Assembly (NCBI GenBank): GCA_034231615.1
Contig: CM067317.1
Span: 1,944,501 to 2,008,500, forward strand
DNA: 64,000 bases
Reading direction: 5' to 3'
DNA from: Meghimatium bilineatum
Taxonomy: Eukaryota; Mollusca; Gastropoda; Stylommatophora; Philomycidae
Shown: positions 35,005 through 47,300 of the stretch, one piece after another
Numbering within the stretch: the stretch's first letter is position 1
How the letters are laid out: every line of letters begins with the position of its first letter
Notes under the pieces: generated by a model
The model's database searches: none
Told to the model about the DNA's origin: nothing
What the model saw: the letters and a program-made list of their open reading frames with translations, nothing else
Made by a program: the position numbers and the translations under genes

Positions 35005-35351
35005 TTACAGTTCTGTCTTGATTTCCTCCCTCCCTTCCTCCACAATATCATCATCATCATCATCTATATTTTCATCATTATCATCATCCTCATGCAAATT
35101 ATCATCAAATTTATCATCTGCAGTAGCATTATTTTTCTGCGCTTTTTTCCGCCTCTCTTCCTCTATTCTACGTTCCTCCTCCTTTCTTATAACTTCACAA
35201 AGTCCACTACGAATCTGATGGGCAGCCCGAATCCCCGAGTTATATGCACCATGAAGAGTTCCGTGAGACTGAAAGGCTGTGTGCTCACCAGCGAAGTAAA
35301 TGTAGGGGCACACAGGTCTAGTAAAGGTATCCCACAAACCTGGATCACTAC
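35005..35351 (-). CDS. Amine oxidase exon 8 (FAD C-terminal motif, acidic tail, KTEL)
   Basis: Acceptor ATAATCCAG/GTAGTG. Encodes [16 protein letters not shown] and [15 protein letters not shown], then an Arg/Glu/Lys helix of about 20 residues and an Asp/Glu/Asn segment that follows a GAT/GAC trinucleotide run, ending EEIKTEL and TAA. Confidence 0.93.
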
Positions 35352-38300
35352 CTGGATTATTCAGAGGAAAAAACGTGATTAATTAGTCAGCTATGTAAAA
35401 ACATGTGATTAATTAGTCAGCTAGGAAAAAACATGTGATTAATAAGTCAGCTAGGTAAAAACATGTGATTAATTAGTCAGCTAGGTAAAAACATGTGATT
35501 AATTAGTCAGCTAGGTAAAAACATGTGATTAATTAGTCAGCTAGGTAAAAACAATGTGATTAACCTGTAACAACCCTATGTCGACATATGCCACATTGAG
35601 GTAGCCATTTTTTCTCACAGACAACTATCCCCCATGATAATTTCCCATAATGCTTTTGTAATAACTAATTTCTAGAGTGGTCTTCTCTAATTTTTCAGCG
35701 GGAACAATTAGCCCAGTAGTGACTTTTTCAGGTCTTTTCATCCTTGCAAGTCACAGTGTGTAGACCTAAATTCATTATGGAAAATTACGCTATAATGATG
35801 GCATGTTAACTATGTGTTTCTGATGATACTTCAATACTTGTGCGGGATGTTAGTTGTTGTTGTAATAGTCCTTGTCTCAATTGGTCCGTACTCAGTGACT
35901 TGAGTACACAAGTTGAATGTCATGACAAGATCACGTCTTTTTTTGGGGATGTGGTCGGTCAAGTATGGAAAACCTGTTTACTTGTGTTGCAAGGCGATTC
36001 GGTGCCCCTAGAACAGACCTGGTACAATTACCGTCAGCTTTAAGAACATTATTCACAGCAGACAGACAATGCACAACATTGAGACAGCTCAGACAATACA
36101 CAACATTATGAATAGCAGACATACAATGCAACTCACCAACTTTGGGATATGTACTAGCCCCCAAAGACAAGGGATCTGTAACCCACTTGGAGTGCTGAAA
36201 TCTCACAACTTGTCCACCTTGTTTGACTAGATCTTCACCAAACATTTCATTAAGTACATCTAACACTGGGGATAGATGGAACAAACAATCTATCCTGAAA
36301 ACAGATGTCTGTAGAAGGTTTGGATTAACTACCATACCAAGTTTCACGTTATTCATAATAATAACTCATAAATATGAATTAGTTCAATGCCTATTTAGCC
36401 AAAATAAAGTGTTACAAAATAAACAATGTCTGCAATTAGCCAAAATAAAATGTTACAAAATAAACAATGTCTGCAATTAGCCAAAATAAAGTGTTACAAA
36501 ATAAACAATGTCAGTAATTAGCCAAAATAAAGTGTTACAAAATAAACAATGTCTGCAATTAGCCAAAATAAAATGTTACAAAATAAACAATGTCTGCAAT
36601 TAGCCAAAATAAAGTGTTACAATATAAACAATGTCTGCAATTAGCCAAAATAAAGTGTTACAAAATAAACAATGTCTGCAATTAGCCAAAATAAAGTGTT
36701 ACAAAATAAACCATGTCAGTAATTAGCCAAAAATAAACAGCGTTGGTAATTAGCCAAAATAAACAGTGTCTGTAATTAGCCAAAATAAAGTGTCAGTAAT
36801 TAGCCACAATAACCGGTGTCAGTAATTAGCTAAAATAAACAGTGTCAGTAATTTACCACCATCATCATCATCATTAAATCAATAACTCTTCAGGATCATG
36901 GGGGTGCCATACTGGAAATATCAACATAAAATCTCTGCCATGCCTGGATGTTGTCAGTTCCCTGTTTGAGTGTGGAGAATCTTAATCCCATCCAGTCTAG
37001 CCAATAGTAAAACATCATGAGAGAATCCATGGATACAGCTTTGTGGATAAAACAATGAGAGAATCCATGGATACAGCTTTGTGGATAAAACAATGAGAGA
37101 ATCCATGGATACAGCTTTGTGGATAAAACAATGAGAGAATCCATGGATACAGCTTTGTGGATAAAACAATGAGAGAATCCATGGATACAGCTTTGTGGGT
37201 AAAAACAATGAGAGAATCCATGGATACAGCTTTGTGGATAAAACAATGAGAGAATCCATGGATACAGCTTTGTGGATAAAACAATGAGAGAATCCATGGA
37301 TACAGCTTTGTGGATAAAACAATGAGAGAATCCATGGATACAGCTTTGTGGATAAAACAATGAGAGAATCCATGGATACAGCTTTGTGGATAAAACAATG
37401 AGAGAATCCATGGATACAGCTTTGTGGATAAAACAATGAGAGAATCCATGGATACAGCTTTGTGGATAAAACAATGAGAGAATCCATGGATACAGCTTTG
37501 TGGATAAAACAATGAGAGAATCCATGGATACAGCTTTGTGGATAAAACAATGAGAGAATCCATGGATACAGCTTTGTGGATAAAACAATGAGAGAATCCA
37601 TGGATACAGCTTTGTGGATAAAACAATGAGCCAGCAGCGATTAACCGTTTTATTTACCAACAATAAATAAAAATTACAAAAAATAAACAATAGACAGATG
37701 TCAACAACAAACATATTGTAAATGTTTGTTTGTTTGAGAACCCCAGGAATTGTGAGCGATTAGCTCTCATTTTCTATGTGCAATGAGGTAGTTTTTCCGA
37801 GCTTTCTTTCATACCCAGGAGACTTCAGCTTTCGGCTTAGTGCAACTAGTGCAATGCTTATTGAAGGAGCCTTCTACATGGAGAGAGTCTTCTATAATTG
37901 TATAGATGACATGCTACAAAGTTTCCATAAGAGAGCCTCCATATAACAGCACGTCATCTACTAAGATTTTTTGGTGGTTTGTCTAGTTGGGCCATTTGTG
38001 AGACACACAGACAGAACCAAATGCAAATGTTGTCAATAAATGACCAGTACAATACATAGACATGACAAAACTCACCCAAGCTTTTAGCTTCTTCAAGACT
38101 CAGATTCTCAAATTTTGCAGCAGCCTGTCCAAACAGTAAACCAGTCAGCACTGGATGACCGATAAGACTATTTACATTGACCCAGGTTTGCAGATTTCCC
38201 CTGTCAGCATCTGTTTTGACTGCCCTCGTAAACACACCATACTCAGCTGACCAGAATGCATGCTCAAATTCGATGATAACCTTATCTCCTGGAGATGTGG

Positions 38301-41300
38301 CTGTCCAAAGATGGAGAAAAATTATAATTAGATTTATCTGTCAATAGATGGAGACACTTATCATTATGAGATTCTTTAAAAAAGGTCCCAGTTGGACCAT
38401 AATATAGGAAAAGTCTGCGTCGTTATTTTTATTCCTTGTTATTTATTCCTTGTTTGATATTTGTTCGTTGATTAAGTAGCATTATTACTACATCATAGAA
38501 TTTATCCATGGTCACTCCAATAAATACCTTGCAACTGCATTAATTAGGACTACATTCATTATGTTTTTTTACTATTGTTGGACTTTCGGTTGGTCACTAT
38601 TTACATACTTGGAAATGCGTGCCAAAAATAGTCAAGGCAACTTCAAGTATATACAGTGACCAATCGACAGCACAATAATGGTATCCATCATGTCGCGTGA
38701 CAATTCTAGATAAGTCTTGCTGGGAATGTTCATAATTTATCTCATCACTTCCAGAGACAACTTCATAAGAAACAACTAAGGAGGTTGAGTGTTATGTGGG
38801 CTACCCCAACCCAATCATCTCTGCTGTGGTAAAGATGGTTGATGGCCCATGGTCGCTTGCTCGAAGAGACCAACTATTTTATCCATTGTATGCCTTAAGA
38901 TTGCAAGACAAGTCACTGCAAGATACTCTCTGGGGTAGAAGATGGTCACCGCTAGGTACCGTCTGGGGTAGAAGCCAGTCCAGATCATGGCACTGCAACC
39001 TACATCCACATTGAGTTGATTGGTTTCTGATCCAGCGGTTTGTGGGCTCATATCTTTTGGCTCAAATAATATTGCAGTGCTGAAGAGTGTGGGTTTTCTA
39101 ACCACCACGGGCCAGAAAATAACTATCACACCACCAAGTAGGTAGTCTTCTACGCACTGCTTAGAACCACTGCAGCCAAGATAGCATTCATTAGGCTCAT
39201 TTCCCGCTACCAATTGCCTATTGGTTATGCCGAACTTCTCTATGGCTCCAGGCATGCAACCAAATGTTCACGGCAAAAGGCTTGTCATGTTCTGAGTCAC
39301 TGTGCCATTATGATGGGCCTCAGCCATAGAAAAACAGTCTAGATAGACTTCTCCTCCCAGTGCTTCGCAGTACATGGCTGGCTCCCTCCCAACCACACAG
39401 AGTGCCTGCATATACGCAAAAAAGCATGAAAGACACAAAAAAGCATGAAAAGAACAATTGTATAGATTGTGTGGGTATGAAATCTCCAGAAGAAACCTCA
39501 ATATACAGGCAGGTCATCTACTAAGGTTTTCTGTTGTATGGGCAATGTGTCTAATGGGTTATTGGTGAAACCCACAGACATTCCATATGGGTGGTTTGTC
39601 TCTGACTTCAGCACCTGTGTTTGCTTGGGCAGGACTGTGGTCCTGCTCGATATTGGGTTGACCTGACCAATGATATTGGGTTGACCTGACCAATGATATT
39701 GGCTGACCTGACCAATGATATTGGCTGACCTGACCAATGATACTGGGTTGATCTGACCAATGATATTGGCTGACCTGACCAATGATATTGGCTGACCTGA
39801 CCAATGATATTGGGTTGACCTGACTAATGATATTGGGTTGACCTGACCAATGATATTGGGTTGACCTGAGCCTCTGTTGGCTGGACTAAGCCCGATCTCT
39901 ACTTCAAGGAGTTGGCCTCGATGGGGATCATTATTAATCATTATCATCATCATTGTCCTACCTTTCTAGATATTGCCCGCTAACAGAGACGTCTGCTGAC
40001 CACACAAATGTTGCTTACTTATTTCATGTATTGCAAGCTGGTACTCCTTGGGTAGGTCCGGCTCAAACAACAACTCTCCAGATGCAATCACAGATAATGG
40101 TACAGCGACAACAACTATGTCAGCAGCCACTTGTAGGCCATCACGGAAACGAACCAACACCTTGCGCCTTCCTTTGTCTACTTTGATTTGTCTGACAGCT
40201 TTATTGAGGTTCAAATGAAGTGGAGGTTCTTCTGTAGATCCACTAACAAGTCTGAAAGAAAAGACAAGCAAAACATTGCTAGCCACATGTGACATGAAAC
40301 ACAGCAAACATTGCTAGCCACATGTGACATGAAACACAGCAAACATTGCTAGCCACATGTGACATGAAACACAGCAAACATTGCTAGCCACATGTGACAT
40401 GAAACACAGCAAACATTGCTAGCCACATGTGACATGAAACACAGCAAACATTGCTAGCCACATGTGACATGAAACACAGCAAACATTGCTAGCCACATGT
40501 GACATGAAACACAGCAAACATTGCTAGCCACATGTGACATGAAACACAGCAAACATTGCTAGCCACATGTGACATGAAACACAGCAAACATTGCTAGCCA
40601 CATGTGACATGAAACACAGCAAACATTGCTAGCCACATGTGACATGAAACACAGCAAACATTGTTAGCCACATGTGACATGAAACACAGCAAACATTGCT
40701 AGCCACATGTGACATGAAACACAGCAAACATTGCTAGCCACATGTGACATGAAACACAGCAAACATTCACAGTTCTACATTATAAATTACACCTAGTCAA
40801 CATCAAAATTGTACCAGTAATGAAAAAAGTTTATCTGAACTCATTTTGGGGTGTGCTTCTTCAAGAAGAAGAGGTGTGCTAAAAACAAAAATGATATTAG
40901 TAGTAGTCCAGCTAAAAATAACGTATATCTGACACCCGCTATTAATGTTTTTACTGCTGGTTTTTCTGCATGTGTTTGCTTTTTGGCATGTTTTTATTTT
41001 TGAGTTATTGATTTCAAATTCGGAGACAAAAGAGATAAATGGATGCTGGATATAATTTGGAGGTGTTATTTGCTTGTGTGTGTCAGTGTTATGTAGATAT
41101 AATTTGGAGGTGTTATTTGCTTGTGTGTGTCAGTGTTATGTAGATATAATTTGGAGGTGTTATTTGCTTGTGTGTGTCAGTGTTATGTTGTGTACAACCA
41201 ACATCAAGAATGTGGACAGACACACACAAAGAACTTACAGCATCAAGGTCATGCGTAGGCCTAGCTGAAGAAAACATAGCCCCCTCAAATTCCTTGTCGT

Positions 41301-44300
41301 AAATGACTTCAATTACATCAGTATTAAATATTTTTAACCCTCTCTCTCAAACACCATACGTTGATCTATAGTAACTTAAACACTAAAGCTTTAAAATTCA
41401 TCCTTTTCTGAATCATAATCTGTGAATCAAGATAAGAGTTGGGCAGTACACAAATGTTGCACATCTGAAACTGTATTTGGCTGGCAAAAGGCAGGCTATG
41501 CCATTTGTAGTTTCAATGATTTGGAGAGAGCACACTGATCATATCAACAGCTGTTACTTTTGCATAATGCCACCAATTGGAAAAGGAATATTAAAGGAGA
41601 AAAAAATGGACTCTGCAATATCCAAGCTTCCCCTCTGTCATATGTCCTACCAGCCAGTCCTTCTTCTTCTTCAGCATTCATTCTCAAACTCCCTCTGGAT
41701 CTCTCTTGTAGAAGGACATTGGTCCTGTTAGATTTCCTGAAGAATGTAGTTCATAGAATAGAACAATTCAAGTTAATAAATATAACCATAAAACTTCACT
41801 TGCCTGTCTATGAGCTCTCCCATTCCATCTAAAAGAAGTTTATCGTATCCAACATCCAGATTTTCAGCTTTGTAATTACGGCTTGAGTAGTTGTCCAGAA
41901 TGTACGAAGGCAAACATCTCACTAGATGAGCTGCAGCACTACAACAAGAATACATGAAATCAACAATGTGCATCAATCCAACAACTGAATACATGAAATC
42001 AACAATGTGCATCAATCCAACAACTGAATACATGAAATCAACAATGTGCATCAATCCAACAACTGAATACATGAAATCAACAATGTGCATCAATCCAACA
42101 ACTGAATACATGAAATCAACAATGTGCATCAATCCAACAACTGAATACATATTATTCCTCTTCTGCGTTTGTTCTCAAATCCCTGCTGATTAGCAGGATG
42201 CAGTGTGAAGAATGAAATACGTTGTGTCATGATTTATAGTGCAACTGTGATGTCTGACACATCTGACTTCAGCATGGTTTCTGGGTCACATAGTCCAGCA
42301 GCTTAATACATAATCTACTCTCTGTGTATTGTTTCAACAGCTAAATACATAATCTACTCTCTGTGTAAGCTCGTACAATAGTTGAATATAAAATCTCTGT
42401 CTATTTATTCAACATCTAAATATGTTGTATACATTTGTCTAAGATCTGACAACTGAACACACAATCTACACTCTGTGCCTATTTATCAAAAACCTGAACA
42501 CACAATCTACACTCCGTGCCTATTTATCCAAAAACTGAACACACAATCTACACTCCGTGCCTATTTATCCAACAGCTTAACACACAATCTACACTAATTA
42601 GATGCCTATTATGAAATGCATGGCACATAATCTCCAACTTCAGTTCCAAACCTGATTAGTAGCTTCCTAGGTCCATGTTGCTATTCCTTAAGGCCCCCCC
42701 CCCAATAAGGCATCATCGATGCACTGGAGTAATCTCTCATCTTCCTACGTGGACAATAATTCAGAAAACATCCATAGAAGATATGACATACATACGTGAA
42801 TCTAGTCATCATGATTGTCCTACCTACATCCATAGAAGATATGACATACATACATGAATCTAGTCATCATGATTGTCCTACCTACATCCATAGAAGATAT
42901 GACATACATACGTGAATCTAGTCATCATGATTGTCCTACCAACATCCATAGAAGATATGACATACATACGTGAATCTAGTCATCATGATTGTCCTACCAA
43001 CATCCATAGAAGATATGACATACATACGTGAATCTAGTCACCATGATTGTCCTACCTACATCCATAGAAGATATGACATACATACGTGAATCTAGTCATC
43101 ATGATTGTCCTACCAACATCCATAGATATGACATACATATGTGAATCTAGTCATCATGATTGTCCTACCAACATCCATAGATATGACATACATATGTGAA
43201 TCTAGTCATCATGATTGTCCTACCAACATCCATATAGATATGACATACATACGTGAATCTAGTCATCATGATTGTCCTACCAACATCCATAGATATGACA
43301 TACATATGTGAATCTAGTCATCATGATTGTCCTACCAACATCCATAGAAGATATGACATACATACGTGAATCTAGTCATCATGATTGTCCTACCAACATC
43401 CATAGATATGACATACATATGTGAATCTAGTCATCATGATTGTCCTACCAACATCCATATAGATATGACATACATACGTGAATCTAGTCATCATGATTGT
43501 CCTACCAACATCCATAGATATGACATACATACGTGGATCTAGTCATCATGATTGTCCTACCAACATCCATAGAAGATATGACATACATACATGAATCTAG
43601 TCATCATGATTGTCCTACCAACATCCATATAGATATGACATACATACATGAATCTAGTCATCATGATTGTCCTACCAACATCCATAGAAGATATGACATA
43701 CATACATGAATCTAGTCATCATGATTGTCCTACCAACATCCATATAGATATGACATACATATGTGAATCTAGTCATCATGATTGTCCTACCAACATCCAT
43801 ATAGATATGACATACATATGTGAATCTAGTCATCATGATTGTCCTACCAACATCCATATAGATATGACATACATATGTGAATCTAGTCATGATGATTGTC
43901 CTACCAACATCCATATAGATATGACATACATATGTGAATCTAGTCATCATGATTGTCCTACCTACATCCATAGATATGACATACATATGTGAATCTAGTC
44001 ATCATTATTGTCCTATCTACATCTATTTCACTGAGAAATAAAGTCATGCATCCATTCTTCGCAGAGTCTCTGAACTAACAGACATGTTCTCACTTCAACA
44101 AACTGCTGATGTTATTACATGTACAGCACAAGGACAAACCTATCGTGATCCTCTTCCTGTGATATAACTTTGTCTATGGCATCCTTCATTGATACCTCAA
44201 TCTTTTCATATCTTGATTCATTCACTGCTTGCCCTAAAATCTGTCAAACCAAACATAACTGCTTCAATAACTGAGAAATTGAATTCATTCACTGCTTGCC

Positions 44301-47300
44301 CTAAAATCTGTCAAACCAAACATAACTGCTTCAATAACTGAGAAATTGAATTCATTCACTGCTTGCCCTAAAATCTGTCAAACCAAACATAACTGCTTCA
44401 ATAACTGAGAAATTGAATTCATTCACTGCTTGCCCTAAAATCTGTCAAACCAAACATAACTGCTTCAATAACTGAGAAATTGAATTCAATATCTTCATAA
44501 TTCACAACAGATCAGACACATTGTTTGTAAGTTGAATCTTTTCATGATGCAGCTTGCCATGCACAATCAAATACCACAGTACACATATCTGGAATCCCAA
44601 AATACATGTATACTAACATAAGAATCTCACAGTACACAGATACTAACATAAGAATCTCACAGTACACAGATACTAACATCTTACAGTACACAGATACTAA
44701 CATATGAATCTCCCAGTACACAGATACTAACATATGAATCTCACAGTACACAGATACTAACATAAGAATCTCACAGTACACAGATACTAACATCTTACAG
44801 TACACAGATACTAACATGAATCTCACAGTACACAGATACTAACATCTTACAGTACACAGATACTGACACATGAATCTCACAGTACATATTTAAATTCATC
44901 ATCAAGTGCCGTCTCTGCAACGAGGGTTGGCTGCAACAAATCTCCAACATCCCTTGTCTCTTGTCTTGGTGGTGTGCTCTGCTAGACTGTAACCTGTCCA
45001 TCGTGTGATGTTATTCTCCCACGTGTATCTCTGCCTACCTCTTGCTCGCTTTCCTTTGACTTTACCCTCAAGTAAGGTCTTCAATAAGGTGTCATGTCTT
45101 TTAATGTGTCCAAAATATTTTATTTGTCTGATCTTTATTTCTCTTAGTAATTCTTTCTTCATATTAAGCGTCTTTAGCAACTCTTTATTTGTTTTCTCAT
45201 CTTTCAATGATGTTCTCCCTATTCTTCTATATACCCACATCTCAAAGGCATCAATTCTGTCTTCTAATTGTTTATTTAGTGTCCATGTTTCTGAGCCATA
45301 TTTAAATTAAACGTGTTAAAACCTGCATTTACAAATCAAATAATAAAACACAGAGATGGACATCTTTATCTTCTTCTGCACTTGTTCTCAAACTCCTGCA
45401 GATTAGCAGAATGCAGTCCAAGGTATAGAATGCATTGTGTCATTGCTTACAGATTTGCTGCGATATCTATGCTTCTTGGCCTGACACATCTGACTTCAGC
45501 ATTTGAGACATCTATGCTGCATAATAGATAAAAACTTACATACCTTCGCAGCTTGACGTGTGATTTCCGAGAGATCATCTCCGCTATAAGCGATTTTCTC
45601 CCATGGTACGATAAACTGAAGCTTCTGTACTGAAGCAACTTTCAGATCAAATTTTTCTGCCAACTCAATCAGAGGATTCTCCTTGGATATAATACTCAGT
45701 GCTGAACCACCTAGATCTACTTCTGCACCTGAAACCAGTCACATAACCTAGCATCAATCATGTAATCTGGCATCAATCATATAATCTGGTATAAATCATG
45801 TAATCTGGCATCAATAATATAATCTGGTATAAATCATGTAATCTGGCATTAATCATATAATGTGGTATCAATCGTATAATCTGATATCAATCATGTAATC
45901 TGGCATCAATCATGTAATCTGATATCAATCGTATAATCTGGTATCAATCATATAATCTGATATCAATCGTATAATCTGATATCAATCGTATAATCTGGTA
46001 TCAATCATATAATCTGGTATAAATCATATAAATCTGATATAAATCTTATAAATGATATAATCTGATATCAAGGATATAATCGGACACTAGCAAATGTACA
46101 CATATTTTGTATTTTTTACTTAAGCAAGTGTTGAAAACTCCTGAGTTCAAGTCTGTAGCAGAAACTCACCAGTCAATACAGTTGTAAAAGTAGGTTGGGA
46201 AGGTAAATATAGCAAGGAACATTACCCCTCTGCTTCAAAGAAAGGTGAAGTGTCCAACATATAATGACAAGATAAGGCATATATAACTATTAGTTGACTT
46301 CCTTGATTCATATAAATAAAGTCATGTTTATAGAAGTGACAAAAATTCAGATATAAGCTTGTTCTGTTTTGTAATTCTTTCGTAAGTCTGTCGAGTTTCT
46401 CTTCCTCTGTTGTTTCTCAGGGCAAGTGTGCTCAATATTTTATATTCTGTGCATTCTTAAAGAATATGCTCTGCTGTCTGAGGTACAATCAGCAGAATAG
46501 TGAACAATGATATAGTGACAACAGAGATATGTTACTCCATCATGACCAGCTCCTTGAAGTGGAGACGAGGCTTAGTCCAGCCTACAGAGGCTAGCTAGAA
46601 ACTAAGATTGGTCAGGCCATTCCCTTAAATTGAGGCCAACTCCTTCAAGTGAAGATAAGGCGTAGTCCAGCTAATAGAGGCTAGAAACTAAAATTAAAGC
46701 AGGGCCACAGTTCTGTCCAAGCAAGCACTGTTGCTGAAGTCGGAGATACCAGGCCAAGAGGCGCACCAGCAACCATGGTATCATGAAAAATGACTAGATA
46801 AGATAACTTCATAACAAAAAACTTACTGTGTAGATATGTTCAACTGTACACAAGAAGAATGTTAAGAACATCAAGGACAAATAAAAAGCATAATGAAGAC
46901 ATCATGAAAGAAGTGAATTCTACTTACCTGCATCAGACAGAGAAAGTTCAAATTTATGACATATCATGTGATGAGAAAAGGAAAGATGGAACACATTGTG
47001 ACAACAGGCAAGTTGAAGAGTAAGAGTGATAGTGGAAGACCAAGAGAAATGCTTGACAACCTAGCATTGTGGCATGGGAGTACATCAGTATCAGAAATGA
47101 TTGACAGCACACAAAACAGGAAGCTGTGAAAAGACATGCCATCCAATGTCACATGTCATGAACCATAAGAAGAGGCCTGAGGTGCCTGTCCACGTGGCTG
47201 TGTTGCCAACTTGAATTGTGTAAACATGTGGCTGCAGAGTCAGCTGTGTTCTTTTCTGAGGCGTAGAACAACAACTTGTTCTGGTTTATTTATAGTTTGT

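Noticed and set aside
33930-35021. 363-codon plus-strand frame with 14-residue Leu/Tyr repeats
   Set aside because: It is the 42-bp minisatellite read in one of its frames; the period is divisible by three and no stop happens to fall in it. It overlaps the end of the real gene on the other strand.
36896-37714. 203-272 codon minus-strand frames
   Set aside because: They come from the 38-bp array in intron 6; all three frames are open because the unit lacks stops, so openness means nothing.
38815-39501. Candidate extra amine oxidase exon ([11 protein letters not shown] resembles the AI..LG..NK block)
   Set aside because: Exons 5 and 6 already join in frame and supply this block (AIHEI...DKVIIEF). 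The candidate has a stop just upstream and no good splice sites.
42772-44486. Possible CRISPR array (regular direct repeats)
   Set aside because: Units are contiguous without unique spacers, there are no cas genes and the context is a eukaryotic intron. The same holds for all other arrays here.
45544-45728. Alternative exon 2 donor G/GTATGT
   Set aside because: It would place exon 3 in a frame with an early TGA; the GTAAGT donor 4 bp downstream keeps the frame.
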